The position numbers were made by a program, and so were the translations under genes. Source: Bacteroidales bacterium (GTDB lineage Bacteria > Bacteroidota > Bacteroidia > Bacteroidales > UBA932). From it: a stretch of DNA of 43,292 nucleotides. Numbering within the stretch: position 1 is the first letter of the stretch; each line of letters opens with the position of its first letter. The stretch covers positions 1 to 43,292 of the forward strand of contig JAGCUV010000045.1 of assembly GCA_017962705.1 (NCBI GenBank), written 5' to 3'. The notes under the pieces are model-generated. The model saw nothing but the letters and a program-made list of their open reading frames with translations. It searched no databases and was not told the DNA's origin. Shown piece by piece: positions 25,201 through 34,722 of this stretch.

Positions 25201-28200
25201 TTAAAAAGTAATATTAATGCCGCCGGTGAAGCCGATGGCGCGGGCGTAGGCCGACCAGTCAAATCCTGGCGTCAGTACCGAATTGCGGGTGGAAACCTCC
25301 GGGTCCGGACCGGAATACCGGGTGATGGTGAAGAGGTTTTCTCCGGAAATATAGACGCGCAGGTTGCTTGCCCGTATATGACGCAGGATGCGGGCGGGCA
25401 GGGAATAACCCAACGTAATGTTTTTCATCCGAAGGAAGGAACCATCCTCCACCACGCGGGAAGAATAGACATCCATGCCGCTGGCCGCCACCCGGGGTAT
25501 ATCCGAGTCGGGATTGGTCTGCGCATCAAAACGATTCTGATAGGAACGGAACTGGTTGAGGTTGGAGCGGGAACCATTTTCAAAGATGAGACGGTTGGCG
25601 TTGAGCACATTCTGGCCATAACTCCAGGCAAAGAAGAAAGAGAAGTCCAATCCCTTCCAAGTGAGGTTGCTTCCGAAACCGCCGGTGTGCAACGGCTGGC
25701 CGCAGCCGATGATGGTACGGTCGTTCTCGTTCACTTCGCCATCCTGGTTGATGTCCGCGTATTTGGGGTCGCCGGGCTTGGTATTGACACGGCCGACGCT
25801 GGTCATATACGGGACTCCTTCTTTCAAAAGACCGGCGGCGTTGAAGTCCGAGTTTTTATAGGTCCCTTCATACAGATAGCCATACATCATGCCCGAAGGC
25901 TTTCCCACTTGCGTGATATAGGGATACTGGCTGTTGAACTGCGAATCCCAGGAGACACTGCGAAGCAGGGAATACTGATTGTCGGTAAGCGCCGTCACCT
26001 TGTTGCGGTTCATCGCCATATTCACATTGATGCTCCATTCCCAATCGCGGGTCCGAATCGGAACGACTTCCAGGGTGAGTTCCAAGCCCTTGTTCTCCAT
26101 CGAGCCGACATTCAACATTTCCGTAATGAAACCGGAAGAGGCCGGGATAGTGGCCTGCAGCAACAGGTTGTAGGTGTTTTTCAGATAGACGTCTCCGGTA
26201 AACTTGATCCTGTTGTCCAGGAACGCCAGATCCAGGCCCAGGTCGTACTGCGAGGTAGTTTCCCACTTCAGATTGTCGTTGGCCATATTGGCCGGGAAAT
26301 AACCTGCAATGCTCTTTCCGTCGAACACGTAGTCAAACGACTCGGGGTTTCCGGGAAGCGTCGTGATCTGGGAGTAGAAATCGTACGGCGTCGAGGTCCG
26401 GTTGTTGCCGGTAAGACCCCAGGAGAAACGGAGTTTTCCGTTGCTGAGCCAGGAACACTTCTTCAGGAAATCTTCCCGGTTGAAGTTCCACGCCAGCGAA
26501 GCCGACGGGAAATAGCCCACCCGGTTGTGTTTCGGGAATTTGGAGGAAGCGTCCGCGCGGAAAGACGCGGTGAGATAATACTTATATTTATAGTTGTAAT
26601 TGACGCGGAAGGCGCCAGATATCAGCCGCCAGTTGTACTCGAAAGGCGTGACCGTCTGGTATTCTCCCGTGTGCAGGCCTTTCAGCCCCAGGGCCTCAGT
26701 GGTCATCCGGGTGGCGCTGGTCCCATAAAAGTCATACTTCTGCCCCTGCATCGAGAAGATGCCGGTGAGCACGAGGTGATGCGCCCGGTTGAAAGTCTTG
26801 TTCCAGGTGAGCACGTAATCGTTGAGCCAGGAACGGGTGTCGTACCAGTAGATAAAACCGTTGATGCCCTTTCCGGAAGGGGAACCCTCGTAACCGGAAT
26901 AGGTCTCCGTGCCGTTGAACGCCTCGTTGCGGCGTTTCTGCATCGTGTAGCCTCCGGAAATCTTGAGTTTGAGTTCGGGGAGAATCTGCCATACCAGAGA
27001 GGCGTTGGCCGTGAGATAATCCTGCAGATTCCGCTTGTACTCGTTCCGCACCGTCTTGGCCGGATTGAAGCGATAGTCGTTGGAAGAAGCCACGTCCGTG
27101 TCAATCAAGCCGTCGGCCCAATCGTCATCCCCCTCCCCGGCATATTTCAGGGGACGGGACGGACGATAGCCCCATACGGAATACATCAGCCAGCCCGAAG
27201 CCGAAGAACTCTGCTGGGCGGCCGTAGGGTTGGTCCCGGACGTGACGCTGTGGGAATAATTGACCTGCAGGCTGAGTTCCAACTTGCTGGTAATCTTCTG
27301 CGTGAGGTTCACTTTCCCCTGATAGCGGCTGAAGTTGGAATTGACGATGATGCCGTCCTGGCTCAAGGCCGAGAAAGAGGCGTTGTAGATGGTGCCGCTA
27401 TCCTTGTTTCCACCGGAGACCGACAGGTTGTAGTTTTGCACCAAAGCCGTACGGTAGATGCGGTCCTGCCAGTCGATGCCCTGCACATTGCGGTAGTCTT
27501 CCAGGGTATAGCCGTCCAGGTAAGAATTGAAGCCGCCGGTAGCCTGGGAGTAGTCCGTCTGCAGGCGGACAAACTCGTAGGCGTCCATCAACTTGACCTT
27601 GTTGGCGATGGTATTGCCGGTAAAGGTGGCCGAGAAGTTGACGACCGGCTTGCCGACAGCGCCCCGCTTGGTGGTGATGACCACCACGCCGTTGGCGCCC
27701 CGGGCTCCGTAGATTGCCGTGGCAGAAGCGTCCTTGAGGATGTCTATGGTCTCGATGTCGGCCGAGTTCAGGACGGTGGCCATGGAACTCTCGGACGGGA
27801 ACCCGTCGATGATATAGAGCGGTTCGCTGGACTGCGTGAGCGAGTTGTTGCCTCGGATGACGATCTCCGCGCCCTGGCCCACGGCTCCGTCCGAGGTGGA
27901 GACGACCACGCCGGCCACGCGGCCGGTCAGCGCCTGGTCAAAGGTGGCGACAGGCGCTTTTACGATGGCGTCCATATCCACCGACGAAACCGAGCCTGTG
28001 AGGTCGCGCTTGGCAACGGAGGTGTAACCGTCCGTCACCACCTGGGCGGCATCCAAGGTAAGGTCGTCATTCTGCAGGACCACATTGATGACCTTGCGTC
28101 CGCCGACGGCTTCCTGCGCATCTTGGTAGCCCAGGCAGGAGATGACCAGCGTGGCCTTGGCTGGAACGCTGATGGTGTAATTGCCGTCAGCGTCCGTCAC

Positions 28201-28365
28201 CGTGCCGTTCGAGGTCTTGTCGGCCTGGTAGACCGTGGCGGCAATTACGCCCTCTCCGTCGCTGTCGGTGACCCGTCCTTTCACGCTCACATTCTGCGCT
28301 GTGGCGGAAAAGGACAGAAGCGCCAGCATAGCCGGGAAAAGGAACTTCTTGCTGAAAAACATCAT
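25201..28365 (-). CDS. susC: SusC/RagA family TonB-dependent transporter
   Basis: A 1054-residue outer-membrane importer. Signal peptide ending 'SFSATAQN', then a carboxypeptidase-regulatory-like domain ('VSVKGRVTDSDGEGVIAATV'). The plug domain has 'APVATFDQALTGRVAGVVVS', 'EIVIRGNNSLTQSSEPLYII' and 'SATAIYGARGANGVVVITTK', followed by a 22-strand barrel ending 'YARAIGFTGGINITF'. It moves oligosaccharides captured by SusD into the periplasm using TonB energy. Its ATG overlaps the stop of the PL8 gene by 4 bp, tying it tightly to the lyase. Confidence 0.97.
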   Translation of the reverse strand: MMFFSKKFLFPAMLALLSFSATAQNVSVKGRVTDSDGEGVIAATVYQADKTSNGTVTDADGNYTISVPAKATLVISCLGYQDAQEAVGGRKVINVVLQNDDLTLDAAQVVTDGYTSVAKRDLTGSVSSVDMDAIVKAPVATFDQALTGRVAGVVVSTSDGAVGQGAEIVIRGNNSLTQSSEPLYIIDGFPSESSMATVLNSADIETIDILKDASATAIYGARGANGVVVITTKRGAVGKPVVNFSATFTGNTIANKVKLMDAYEFVRLQTDYSQATGGFNSYLDGYTLEDYRNVQGIDWQDRIYRTALVQNYNLSVSGGNKDSGTIYNASFSALSQDGIIVNSNFSRYQGKVNLTQKITSKLELSLQVNYSHSVTSGTNPTAAQQSSSASGWLMYSVWGYRPSRPLKYAGEGDDDWADGLIDTDVASSNDYRFNPAKTVRNEYKRNLQDYLTANASLVWQILPELKLKISGGYTMQKRRNEAFNGTETYSGYEGSPSGKGINGFIYWYDTRSWLNDYVLTWNKTFNRAHHLVLTGIFSMQGQKYDFYGTSATRMTTEALGLKGLHTGEYQTVTPFEYNWRLISGAFRVNYNYKYKYYLTASFRADASSKFPKHNRVGYFPSASLAWNFNREDFLKKCSWLSNGKLRFSWGLTGNNRTSTPYDFYSQITTLPGNPESFDYVFDGKSIAGYFPANMANDNLKWETTSQYDLGLDLAFLDNRIKFTGDVYLKNTYNLLLQATIPASSGFITEMLNVGSMENKGLELTLEVVPIRTRDWEWSINVNMAMNRNKVTALTDNQYSLLRSVSWDSQFNSQYPYITQVGKPSGMMYGYLYEGTYKNSDFNAAGLLKEGVPYMTSVGRVNTKPGDPKYADINQDGEVNENDRTIIGCGQPLHTGGFGSNLTWKGLDFSFFFAWSYGQNVLNANRLIFENGSRSNLNQFRSYQNRFDAQTNPDSDIPRVAASGMDVYSSRVVEDGSFLRMKNITLGYSLPARILRHIRASNLRVYISGENLFTITRYSGPDPEVSTRNSVLTPGFDWSAYARAIGFTGGINITF

Positions 28366-31310
28366 ATCGAAGGATTTAATCTAAATTCTACTGGATGCCC
28401 GTGACGGCAGGTTACGCGGATAACGGTACTGTCGCCTTCTCGCGAGAGTTGGACGGCCGTCCCGAACACGGAATCTTCATAAGGGCTCGCCAGGTCCCAG
28501 GCGCCTTTCAACCGGACAATCCGCTGCAGCGGCCGGCTTTCCTGAGAGGTGGTGTAGGTTTTTTCCGTAAGGCCCAGGTCCGGGGTACAAATACTGACAA
28601 TCCGGCTCTCGCCGTCCGGTCGTTCCATCAGGATGGTCTCTTTCGGAAGTTTCCAAAGCGCGTCTTCATAACCCTTGTAAGAAACTATGGCAGTGATTCC
28701 GGTAGGCCGGTCTTTGACTGCGTGTGCGCGAATATCCGCCTGCAAAACTTCATAGGGCCGCTTCTGGGACCATTTCTTCCGCTCTGCCGAAGAGGGCTCC
28801 ACCAGCAGCAAATACTCATAGGAAGCATCCTGCGGAGCGACTCCGTGGTCAAGGACGGCGCAGACAAAGTCCCCTTCTCCCGGCTGCTTGACGCCGGTAT
28901 TTTCCGGAGAACGTTGATGCTGGCGGTAAATTACCAGGGGCGCGTCTTTCGGGACAATGTAACAGTTCCCCTTGAGGTCTTCCACGACCTGCTGCTCGGC
29001 GACAATCGGGCGCCAAGTCTGGGGGAATCCATTCACCAGATTGCCGTTGACCAGCACCGCTTCTCCATCCACAGACAAATGCTGCTGGAAAAGGGTGGTT
29101 TCCGTGGGATAGGTGGAGTTGTTGCTGATGCCCGTCCCCACGAAGACCAGGCGATTGTCAAAGCAGAATACGCTCTTGGTGGCCGTCGCGCCGGCGCAGA
29201 AATTCTCTCGGTCTTTTTCAACATAGGTAAAAGCCAGCGCGCCATTGCGCCCTTCCAGCGAAGAAACGCCCGGGAAACGGCTGGTATTGCGTTCCATCAG
29301 GGTTCCTTTGACAGGACTGTTCAATTTGTCCCAGGGCAGATGGATGGTTGTAGTTCCGGGCATACGGTTCCAATCCCATCCGGCTTCCTGATAACGGGAG
29401 TCCGGGGCCGATGCCGGTTTCCCTTTGTTAATAATCTGGACGGAACCATAACTTTGATACCGGCCATAGCGATTGTTTTTGGCATATATCTCAGATCCCC
29501 ATACATCGGAATTATAGGCTTTCAAGGTAACCATCCAGCCTCCGCGCCGGTGGATTCCATAGGCGCCGTAATTATAGGCATAAAAGCCTTCCGGCACCGG
29601 AAGGGGTTTGATGCCGGCCTTTTTCAATGCCGCGGCCACCTGCTTGTCCCCACCCCGAAGGTGCAAAAAAGCGGCGCCCAATTCGGGGTCATAGGCGGAG
29701 CCGGAGCCGGTCAAATCGCCCAGCAGGGCCAAATATCCGTAGGTATTGCGCACTTTATAAGGAATCTGTCCGCCAAAAGGGTGCCGTCCGGAGATGCCGA
29801 TACCCCAGTCATAGAGGTTGCAGGAGGCGCGAAGCGACAACAAGCCCTTCTTTACGCAGGAACGGGCGTCGGCCGAAGGTACGAAACAAGTGCCTTCCAC
29901 CAACCGAAAATAGGTTCCCAGAGTACTGTAAGCACCTTCGGCATAAGCCGGATAGTGGCCACCGTGATGGAAAGTAGTTCCATCCACTTTGATTCCACCC
30001 AAAGTCCCGTGGGAATAACGCATAGAGCCTTCCATCCAGCGGGTAAGCGCATCCATGTGGGCTTGTTGCAGTCCGGGTGTATCCTGAAGCATGCACGCCA
30101 CCATCTTGGGCAGCAGCAGGGTGTTCCAACTATCAATGATTTCGTCGCGATTTTCTTCATAGGGGAGGCGGCATTCGGCCTCTCCCGCCCAATAGGCTAA
30201 AGCGTTGCGATAAGCCTCCATCTTCCCCGCTTCCCGGATTTCTTTCCTGAGCAGCCACAGGGCGTTGGCCCAGCCCCTGATCTGGTAGCCATAATGATGG
30301 TTGGTACCCATTCCGCTCCCAGCGTCAATGCCTTGCCAGAGAAGATGGTCGGCCACCAGAAAGAAACGTTCCCGAGCCGTCGCATCGCCCGTAAGTTTAT
30401 AGTCCAAGGCTTCTCGATACAGCACGTCAAAGACCTTCTGCATCCGCATGTCCTGCGGCGCGCTCTCGTCATCGCTCACGACAGGGGTTCCCCGGGGCGT
30501 GCCGTCGGGCAGACGTGTCAGATGAAGTTTCTCCCATTCCTTTTCCAGGGTGGGACGGAAAGCGACCGGGGCATAATCACGACCGGAAGGCATTTCATCC
30601 AGGAAAAAGTCCTCCAGATGTTCGGAAAAAAGACGAAGCGAAGCCTCGTCGCAGGAGGCCGCAGGCGTCAGCGCCGGATAGCCTTCCCATTCCTGCAGGC
30701 GGGCCCAATGCCACAAGGCGCGGCGGGTCAGGAAGTGGTTGTTGTCGGGAACTTGGGCATCCGGCGTATTCTGGGGATGAATGGCCTGCTCGGTAAAATG
30801 CAGACGGTCCAGACAGAAACTGCCTTCCACCACCCGGGCCGATGGCCGAATGACCATCATCACGCCATCTTTGCGCCGGTCTTTGAGGGGAATGTCCCCG
30901 ATATAGCCGCCATCCGGGGTGTGCATGTCCTCGTAACGCACCCAGGCGGCGCGCCAGCCGGTAAATTGCATGCCAAATTCAAACCAGCAGATGTCCTTGC
31001 CGTCCGCCGCGCGGAAACTCACCCGAAGCGGCTCCGACAAGGGCGTCTCGTTGCAAATCCAAAGTTTCACGCCGCCTTTCCGGCTGTCCATGAAGGCGCC
31101 AATCCCCGCCGGGTCCACCAAGAGAAGTTCGGCCTGGCCGGCCCAGGAGAAACGCAGGGAACGCTCCCCATCCTTGAAACGATTTCCGTCCAAAGACACG
31201 GTCCCCCTGCCTCGGATTTTCAGTTGCTGCGGAACGGTCTCAAAATCGTAGGCGTACAGCGGACTTATTGCTATTGCAAAGCCCAAAAGGAATGTAAACA
31301 GACGATTCAC
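28362..31310 (-). CDS. Polysaccharide lyase family 8, chondroitin sulfate ABC lyase type
   Basis: A 982-residue exported enzyme (signal peptide 'FTFLLGFAIAISPLYA'). It beta-eliminates uronic-acid linkages of chondroitin/dermatan sulfate or hyaluronan, giving 4,5-unsaturated products. The catalytic set of Proteus vulgaris chondroitinase ABC I (H501, Y508, R560, E653) is matched in order and spacing by H449 and Y456 ('FHHGGHYPAYAEGAY'), R509 ('GISGRHPFGG') and E607 ('SEIYAKNNRYGRYQ'). The following 'EAGWDWNRMPGTTTIHLPW', 'SSLEGRNG' and 'TTLFQQHL' are also characteristic. The domain order is a jelly-roll N-terminus, an alpha toroid and C-terminal beta-sandwiches. It is the main clue to the PUL substrate. 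Confidence 0.93.
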   Translation of the reverse strand: MNRLFTFLLGFAIAISPLYAYDFETVPQQLKIRGRGTVSLDGNRFKDGERSLRFSWAGQAELLLVDPAGIGAFMDSRKGGVKLWICNETPLSEPLRVSFRAADGKDICWFEFGMQFTGWRAAWVRYEDMHTPDGGYIGDIPLKDRRKDGVMMVIRPSARVVEGSFCLDRLHFTEQAIHPQNTPDAQVPDNNHFLTRRALWHWARLQEWEGYPALTPAASCDEASLRLFSEHLEDFFLDEMPSGRDYAPVAFRPTLEKEWEKLHLTRLPDGTPRGTPVVSDDESAPQDMRMQKVFDVLYREALDYKLTGDATARERFFLVADHLLWQGIDAGSGMGTNHHYGYQIRGWANALWLLRKEIREAGKMEAYRNALAYWAGEAECRLPYEENRDEIIDSWNTLLLPKMVACMLQDTPGLQQAHMDALTRWMEGSMRYSHGTLGGIKVDGTTFHHGGHYPAYAEGAYSTLGTYFRLVEGTCFVPSADARSCVKKGLLSLRASCNLYDWGIGISGRHPFGGQIPYKVRNTYGYLALLGDLTGSGSAYDPELGAAFLHLRGGDKQVAAALKKAGIKPLPVPEGFYAYNYGAYGIHRRGGWMVTLKAYNSDVWGSEIYAKNNRYGRYQSYGSVQIINKGKPASAPDSRYQEAGWDWNRMPGTTTIHLPWDKLNSPVKGTLMERNTSRFPGVSSLEGRNGALAFTYVEKDRENFCAGATATKSVFCFDNRLVFVGTGISNNSTYPTETTLFQQHLSVDGEAVLVNGNLVNGFPQTWRPIVAEQQVVEDLKGNCYIVPKDAPLVIYRQHQRSPENTGVKQPGEGDFVCAVLDHGVAPQDASYEYLLLVEPSSAERKKWSQKRPYEVLQADIRAHAVKDRPTGITAIVSYKGYEDALWKLPKETILMERPDGESRIVSICTPDLGLTEKTYTTSQESRPLQRIVRLKGAWDLASPYEDSVFGTAVQLSREGDSTVIRVTCRHGHPVEFRLNPSI

Positions 31311-31322
31311 GAGAGGGCCTCC

Positions 31323-32498
31323 TTATTGAAGGTTCTTTCTTCGGATAAGGGCTTCCAGAAAATAATAATCTGTGTAGTTGAGCGGCACGTCGATATTGCT
31401 GCCGTGAGGAACGCTGCCCACGGAGTGCATCAAAATGAAGCCGCCGTTGGAGCCCGGGGTTGCGCGATAGGAAGGAGACGAAAGGGATTGAACCATCCCG
31501 TCCGCTTTTTCCCGATACATCGCCTCCCCGGTCAGGGAGTACAGTTGATAGAGCGCGCTGGCCATAATGGCGGCTGACGATGCGTCCCGCCAGGTATTCG
31601 GGATGTCCGGACAGTCATAGTCCCAATAGGGAACCAAGTCCTCTGGAAGGCGCGAGAAGATATAGTCGGCCACTTTCCGGGCCTGGTCGAGGTAGCGCTC
31701 ATAACCGGTGTAGGCATAGGCGCTGGTGTACCCATAGAGGGCCCAGGCCTGTCCTCTGGCCCAAGCGCTTTCGTCGGCATAGCCCTGCGCCGTGCAACGC
31801 CCCCGCACCGCTCCGGTTTCCGGATCATAATCCACCACATGATAGCAGCTGTAGTCCGGACGGAAATGGTTTTGAAGGGTCTTGTCGGCATGCGAGACCG
31901 CTATATGAAAATAGGTAGAGTCTCCGCTGATCCGCGTTGCGTTGAAAAGCAATTCCAGGTTCATCATATTGTCGATGATGACAGGACATTTCCATCCGCG
32001 GAGGGCCTGCCAGTCGCGGTCCACGCTCCAACTTTGCAGCACGCCGGCCGCAGGACGGAAGCGGGTGCTCAGGGATTTGGCCGTCTGGACGATGACGTCT
32101 TTGTAGGCTTCTTTCCCCGTCAGGCGCAGGCCGTTTCCGTAACTGTCATAGACCATGAAACCCACGTCATGGTGCCAAGTTAGGTACTGGATGGAGTCCA
32201 ATTTCTCCGTGTGGCAGGCGGCGTGTTCCGCCCAAAACGGCTCGCCGGTGAGCTCGTACATATACCACAAGTTCCCCGCAAAGAAGCCGCTCACCCAGTC
32301 GTCGATCGGGACGAACTTCACTTCCCCGTCCTTGAAGGTGGAGGGAATCCGCAAGGTGTCGCCCGCCTCGCTCACTTCCAAAAGCGAGGCCAACTGCACC
32401 TTGGCGTTCTCCACATTCTCTTCCACCAACGCGTCCTTAGGACCGCAGGCGACCAAGGAAATGACCGTGAGCAGGAATAGGATTCTACAGGCTTTCAT
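31323..32498 (-). CDS. GH88 unsaturated glucuronyl hydrolase
   Basis: A 391-residue exported protein (lipobox 'ISLVAC', Cys 18). GH88 enzymes hydrate the double bond of 4,5-unsaturated uronic acid at the non-reducing end of lyase products, releasing the sugar below. The (alpha/alpha)6 barrel carries the two catalytic aspartates seen in Bacillus UGL (D88, D149): D111 in 'TWHHDVGFMVYDSYGNG' and D176 in 'CPVIIDNMMNLELLFNA'. 'ESAWARGQAWALYGY' and the C-terminal 'GSNIDVPLNYTDYYFLEAL' are family signatures. It lies 12 bp before PL8, and the product of one is the substrate of the other. Confidence 0.94.
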   Translation of the reverse strand: MKACRILFLLTVISLVACGPKDALVEENVENAKVQLASLLEVSEAGDTLRIPSTFKDGEVKFVPIDDWVSGFFAGNLWYMYELTGEPFWAEHAACHTEKLDSIQYLTWHHDVGFMVYDSYGNGLRLTGKEAYKDVIVQTAKSLSTRFRPAAGVLQSWSVDRDWQALRGWKCPVIIDNMMNLELLFNATRISGDSTYFHIAVSHADKTLQNHFRPDYSCYHVVDYDPETGAVRGRCTAQGYADESAWARGQAWALYGYTSAYAYTGYERYLDQARKVADYIFSRLPEDLVPYWDYDCPDIPNTWRDASSAAIMASALYQLYSLTGEAMYREKADGMVQSLSSPSYRATPGSNGGFILMHSVGSVPHGSNIDVPLNYTDYYFLEALIRRKNLQ

Positions 32499-32514
32499 AC
32501 GACAGACTCAAAAT

Positions 32515-34509
32515 CTAGCGCTGCGCGCCATATTCGGTAGTAGAAAGACTGAAATCGGGCTTGGCCTCCGACAAATCCAGGTCGACAAACTGCGAGGCAA
32601 CTTGCGTATCATCGGAAGGCCACGAACTTCCCATATGGTACTTGATGCCGCTCGCATAATTCGTGGAATGCGTACCCTCAATGGAAAGGGACGTATAGGA
32701 AACGGTGTAGAAATTCACTTGATTTCCCGCTGTGGCCAGGTAGAAATAGTTGTTAGTCGAAGTGAAGGTCTCCAGGGACTTCGCCTGAAGCGTTTCGTAG
32801 GATGAGGTCGCGTGCCCGAAATTAACGAAGGTATTCCAAGTCATGCTGAAATCCCCCAGATCAGTGGTCGAGGAACCCTGGCAGATAGCGGCTGCGCCGA
32901 CGCCCTCAGACCGGCTGAATACGGAATTGTACAGTTTGAGCGTACCGATGGTACGAGAACCGGAATCCAATTTGTTAATGAGTCCCGCACGGACAATCAA
33001 GTCTGAATTCGTCACTGAAAACTTACCAACGGTCGCTTCATCCGCAATGGCAGCGAGATACTTCCATCCAGTTGTCTGGATAAAGCAGTCGTCGATGATG
33101 ATGTTTACATCCGTATTGGTCACATTGAAGAGTTCATTCCCCGTGTGGTTCACGGTAAGACCTTTCAGCAGGAGCGAAGCGGAAGTTCCCGCATTGAATT
33201 GCTTGTTGGTACTGAGGGTGGCGCTCCGGCTCCCCACGGCATCTTCCGAGACGGTGTCGCCCATCACAATCACGCTTCCGGAAATGTTGGCGCTCATCGT
33301 GGCAGTCACCCCGTCTGCGACGAAATAAACGCCGGCCGCCGAAATATTCTGGTTCGACGTGATGCGGGTCGCCGTCAGTCCGGAAAAAGCCGTCATATTC
33401 TTGTTATAGCCCACTCCGTCAATGACAATATCCTTTCCGGATTGCCACATATCATAATAAGAGGAGTAACTCACGATGGAACATACATCGCCCATGGCCA
33501 TCACGCGCCCCATGGAAGGTGTATAATCGTGGGTCGTAGAAAGAAACTTCGGGAATCCGGCCCAGTCAGTTTTGGCCTTGATTTCGGCGAGGGTCAGGTC
33601 CTTTGCAGCGGCATAGTCGGCCGAATTGGACCATAAGATAAGGGTAAAGCCGCCCGCAAAGGTGTAATTGGGAGCGAGAGGAAGATACCAGGTATCGTGG
33701 CTCTTATTGATGACTGCAGAGACTGCGGCATATCTCAAATTTGTATAAGTATTGGACGCATACTCCAGATTGCTCAGGTCCGCATTGATTTTGTAGGGAA
33801 TCTGGCCGGCGCCGCTGTTCGGGAAGAAAGAGACGGCGTAGTAATCATCGGAACAATTGAGAGACAGGTAGGCCAATGTATTGTTGAACGTAACAGCGGT
33901 TTCGCCAACAGCGCACCTTGCAATCAAATGCGCATCCTGGGCATCATGGCTCGTGCTGGTTTCGCCGAACTGGCGGGTGACCACGCGACCGCCCGTCGTC
34001 ATGGAATACACGTGAGGATTGGACCCCGTGACAAAGAAACAGTAATAATTGTCCGGCGTGTACACATTGACGTGGAAACGGAGCGTCTTCCCGTCACTGG
34101 CAATCATGTCCTCGGTAATGGCAATCCACTCGGCAACGACGTGAGAATTGCTGTCATCCGTCAGTTGCATAGTGGTCGAATTATAAGAGCAGCCTGTTGC
34201 AGCCAGATCTCCAGTCGTCGTGATAGGGCTGATGGTTTTCGCTCCGTTCGAAACCAAAATCTTGTCGCCGGCGCGCCAGGTCTGGCGGCCGTCGGCGGCG
34301 AGGGTCGTCTTGGGCGCTTCAATGCTGGCCGTAAAGGTAACGGATCCGGAGACGGGTTCATCGGCAACCGCGTCATCCTCCTGGGGCTCGACGGCCACGG
34401 GAACATTGCTTTCCTGAGAAGCGTCAGCGGGGGCGACGTTCTCTTTCTGACAGGCCGCAAAAGCGAACAACAAGACCGCGGCGGCGGACAGGGTATAAAT
34501 CTTTTTCAT
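32515..34509 (-). CDS. Fimbrillin-like/DUF4957-type beta-helix lipoprotein
   Basis: A 664-residue lipoprotein (lipobox 'LFAFAAC', Cys 20). The N-terminal half resembles Mfa-like fimbrillins: 'SVTFTASIEAPKTTLAADGR' and 'TWRAGDKILVSNGAKT'. The C-terminal half is a beta-helix module that starts 'DMWQSGKDIVIDGVGYNKNM', contains 'VNIIIDDCFIQTTGWKYLAA' and ends 'EYGAQR'. The opening and ending resemble those of the 659-residue protein at 18.1-20.1 kb, implying one duplicated surface module on two different N-termini. It is the first large gene of the PUL operon and probably a surface glycan-binding protein. Confidence 0.7.
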   Translation of the reverse strand: MKKIYTLSAAAVLLFAFAACQKENVAPADASQESNVPVAVEPQEDDAVADEPVSGSVTFTASIEAPKTTLAADGRQTWRAGDKILVSNGAKTISPITTTGDLAATGCSYNSTTMQLTDDSNSHVVAEWIAITEDMIASDGKTLRFHVNVYTPDNYYCFFVTGSNPHVYSMTTGGRVVTRQFGETSTSHDAQDAHLIARCAVGETAVTFNNTLAYLSLNCSDDYYAVSFFPNSGAGQIPYKINADLSNLEYASNTYTNLRYAAVSAVINKSHDTWYLPLAPNYTFAGGFTLILWSNSADYAAAKDLTLAEIKAKTDWAGFPKFLSTTHDYTPSMGRVMAMGDVCSIVSYSSYYDMWQSGKDIVIDGVGYNKNMTAFSGLTATRITSNQNISAAGVYFVADGVTATMSANISGSVIVMGDTVSEDAVGSRSATLSTNKQFNAGTSASLLLKGLTVNHTGNELFNVTNTDVNIIIDDCFIQTTGWKYLAAIADEATVGKFSVTNSDLIVRAGLINKLDSGSRTIGTLKLYNSVFSRSEGVGAAAICQGSSTTDLGDFSMTWNTFVNFGHATSSYETLQAKSLETFTSTNNYFYLATAGNQVNFYTVSYTSLSIEGTHSTNYASGIKYHMGSSWPSDDTQVASQFVDLDLSEAKPDFSLSTTEYGAQR

Positions 34510-34555
34510 AACTGATACTCCATTAAAATTTGTACTCGGAATGACTGGTTACTCG

Positions 34556-34699
34556 TTACTCTTGCTCAAAAACCATGGATCCATAGTCGAATGTATCGAC
34601 GTCATAGTCTTGCAATCCATAAGAGCTGGCAAGGATGGTCACGCCGTAATCCAAAACGGACTCGGAGCAACTGGGTGAAATGTAGGCTTTTTTCAACAT
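34556..34699 (-). CDS. 47-residue peptide, first gene of the PUL operon
   Basis: The ATG at 34697-34699 opens a 47-codon frame: MLKKAYISPSCSESVLDYGV, then 'TILASSYGLQDYDVDTFDYG', ending 'SMVFEQE' and TAA. The upstream promoter faces it, and the fimbrillin-like lipoprotein starts 46 bp downstream. The 'KKaYIsPs' opening followed by an acidic, Tyr/Asp-rich tail is like many short unassigned Bacteroidota peptides placed first in operons. The function is unknown: it could be a regulatory leader, a secreted peptide or a scaffold for translation coupling. Confidence 0.6.
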   Translation of the reverse strand: MLKKAYISPSCSESVLDYGVTILASSYGLQDYDVDTFDYGSMVFEQE

Positions 34700-34722
34700 A
34701 ATAACAACATATCATTAAATAG

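Noticed and set aside
25378-28404. 1008-codon plus-strand frame opposite SusC
   Set aside because: It is antisense to an unmistakable SusC gene; high GC at third positions keeps the opposite frame open.
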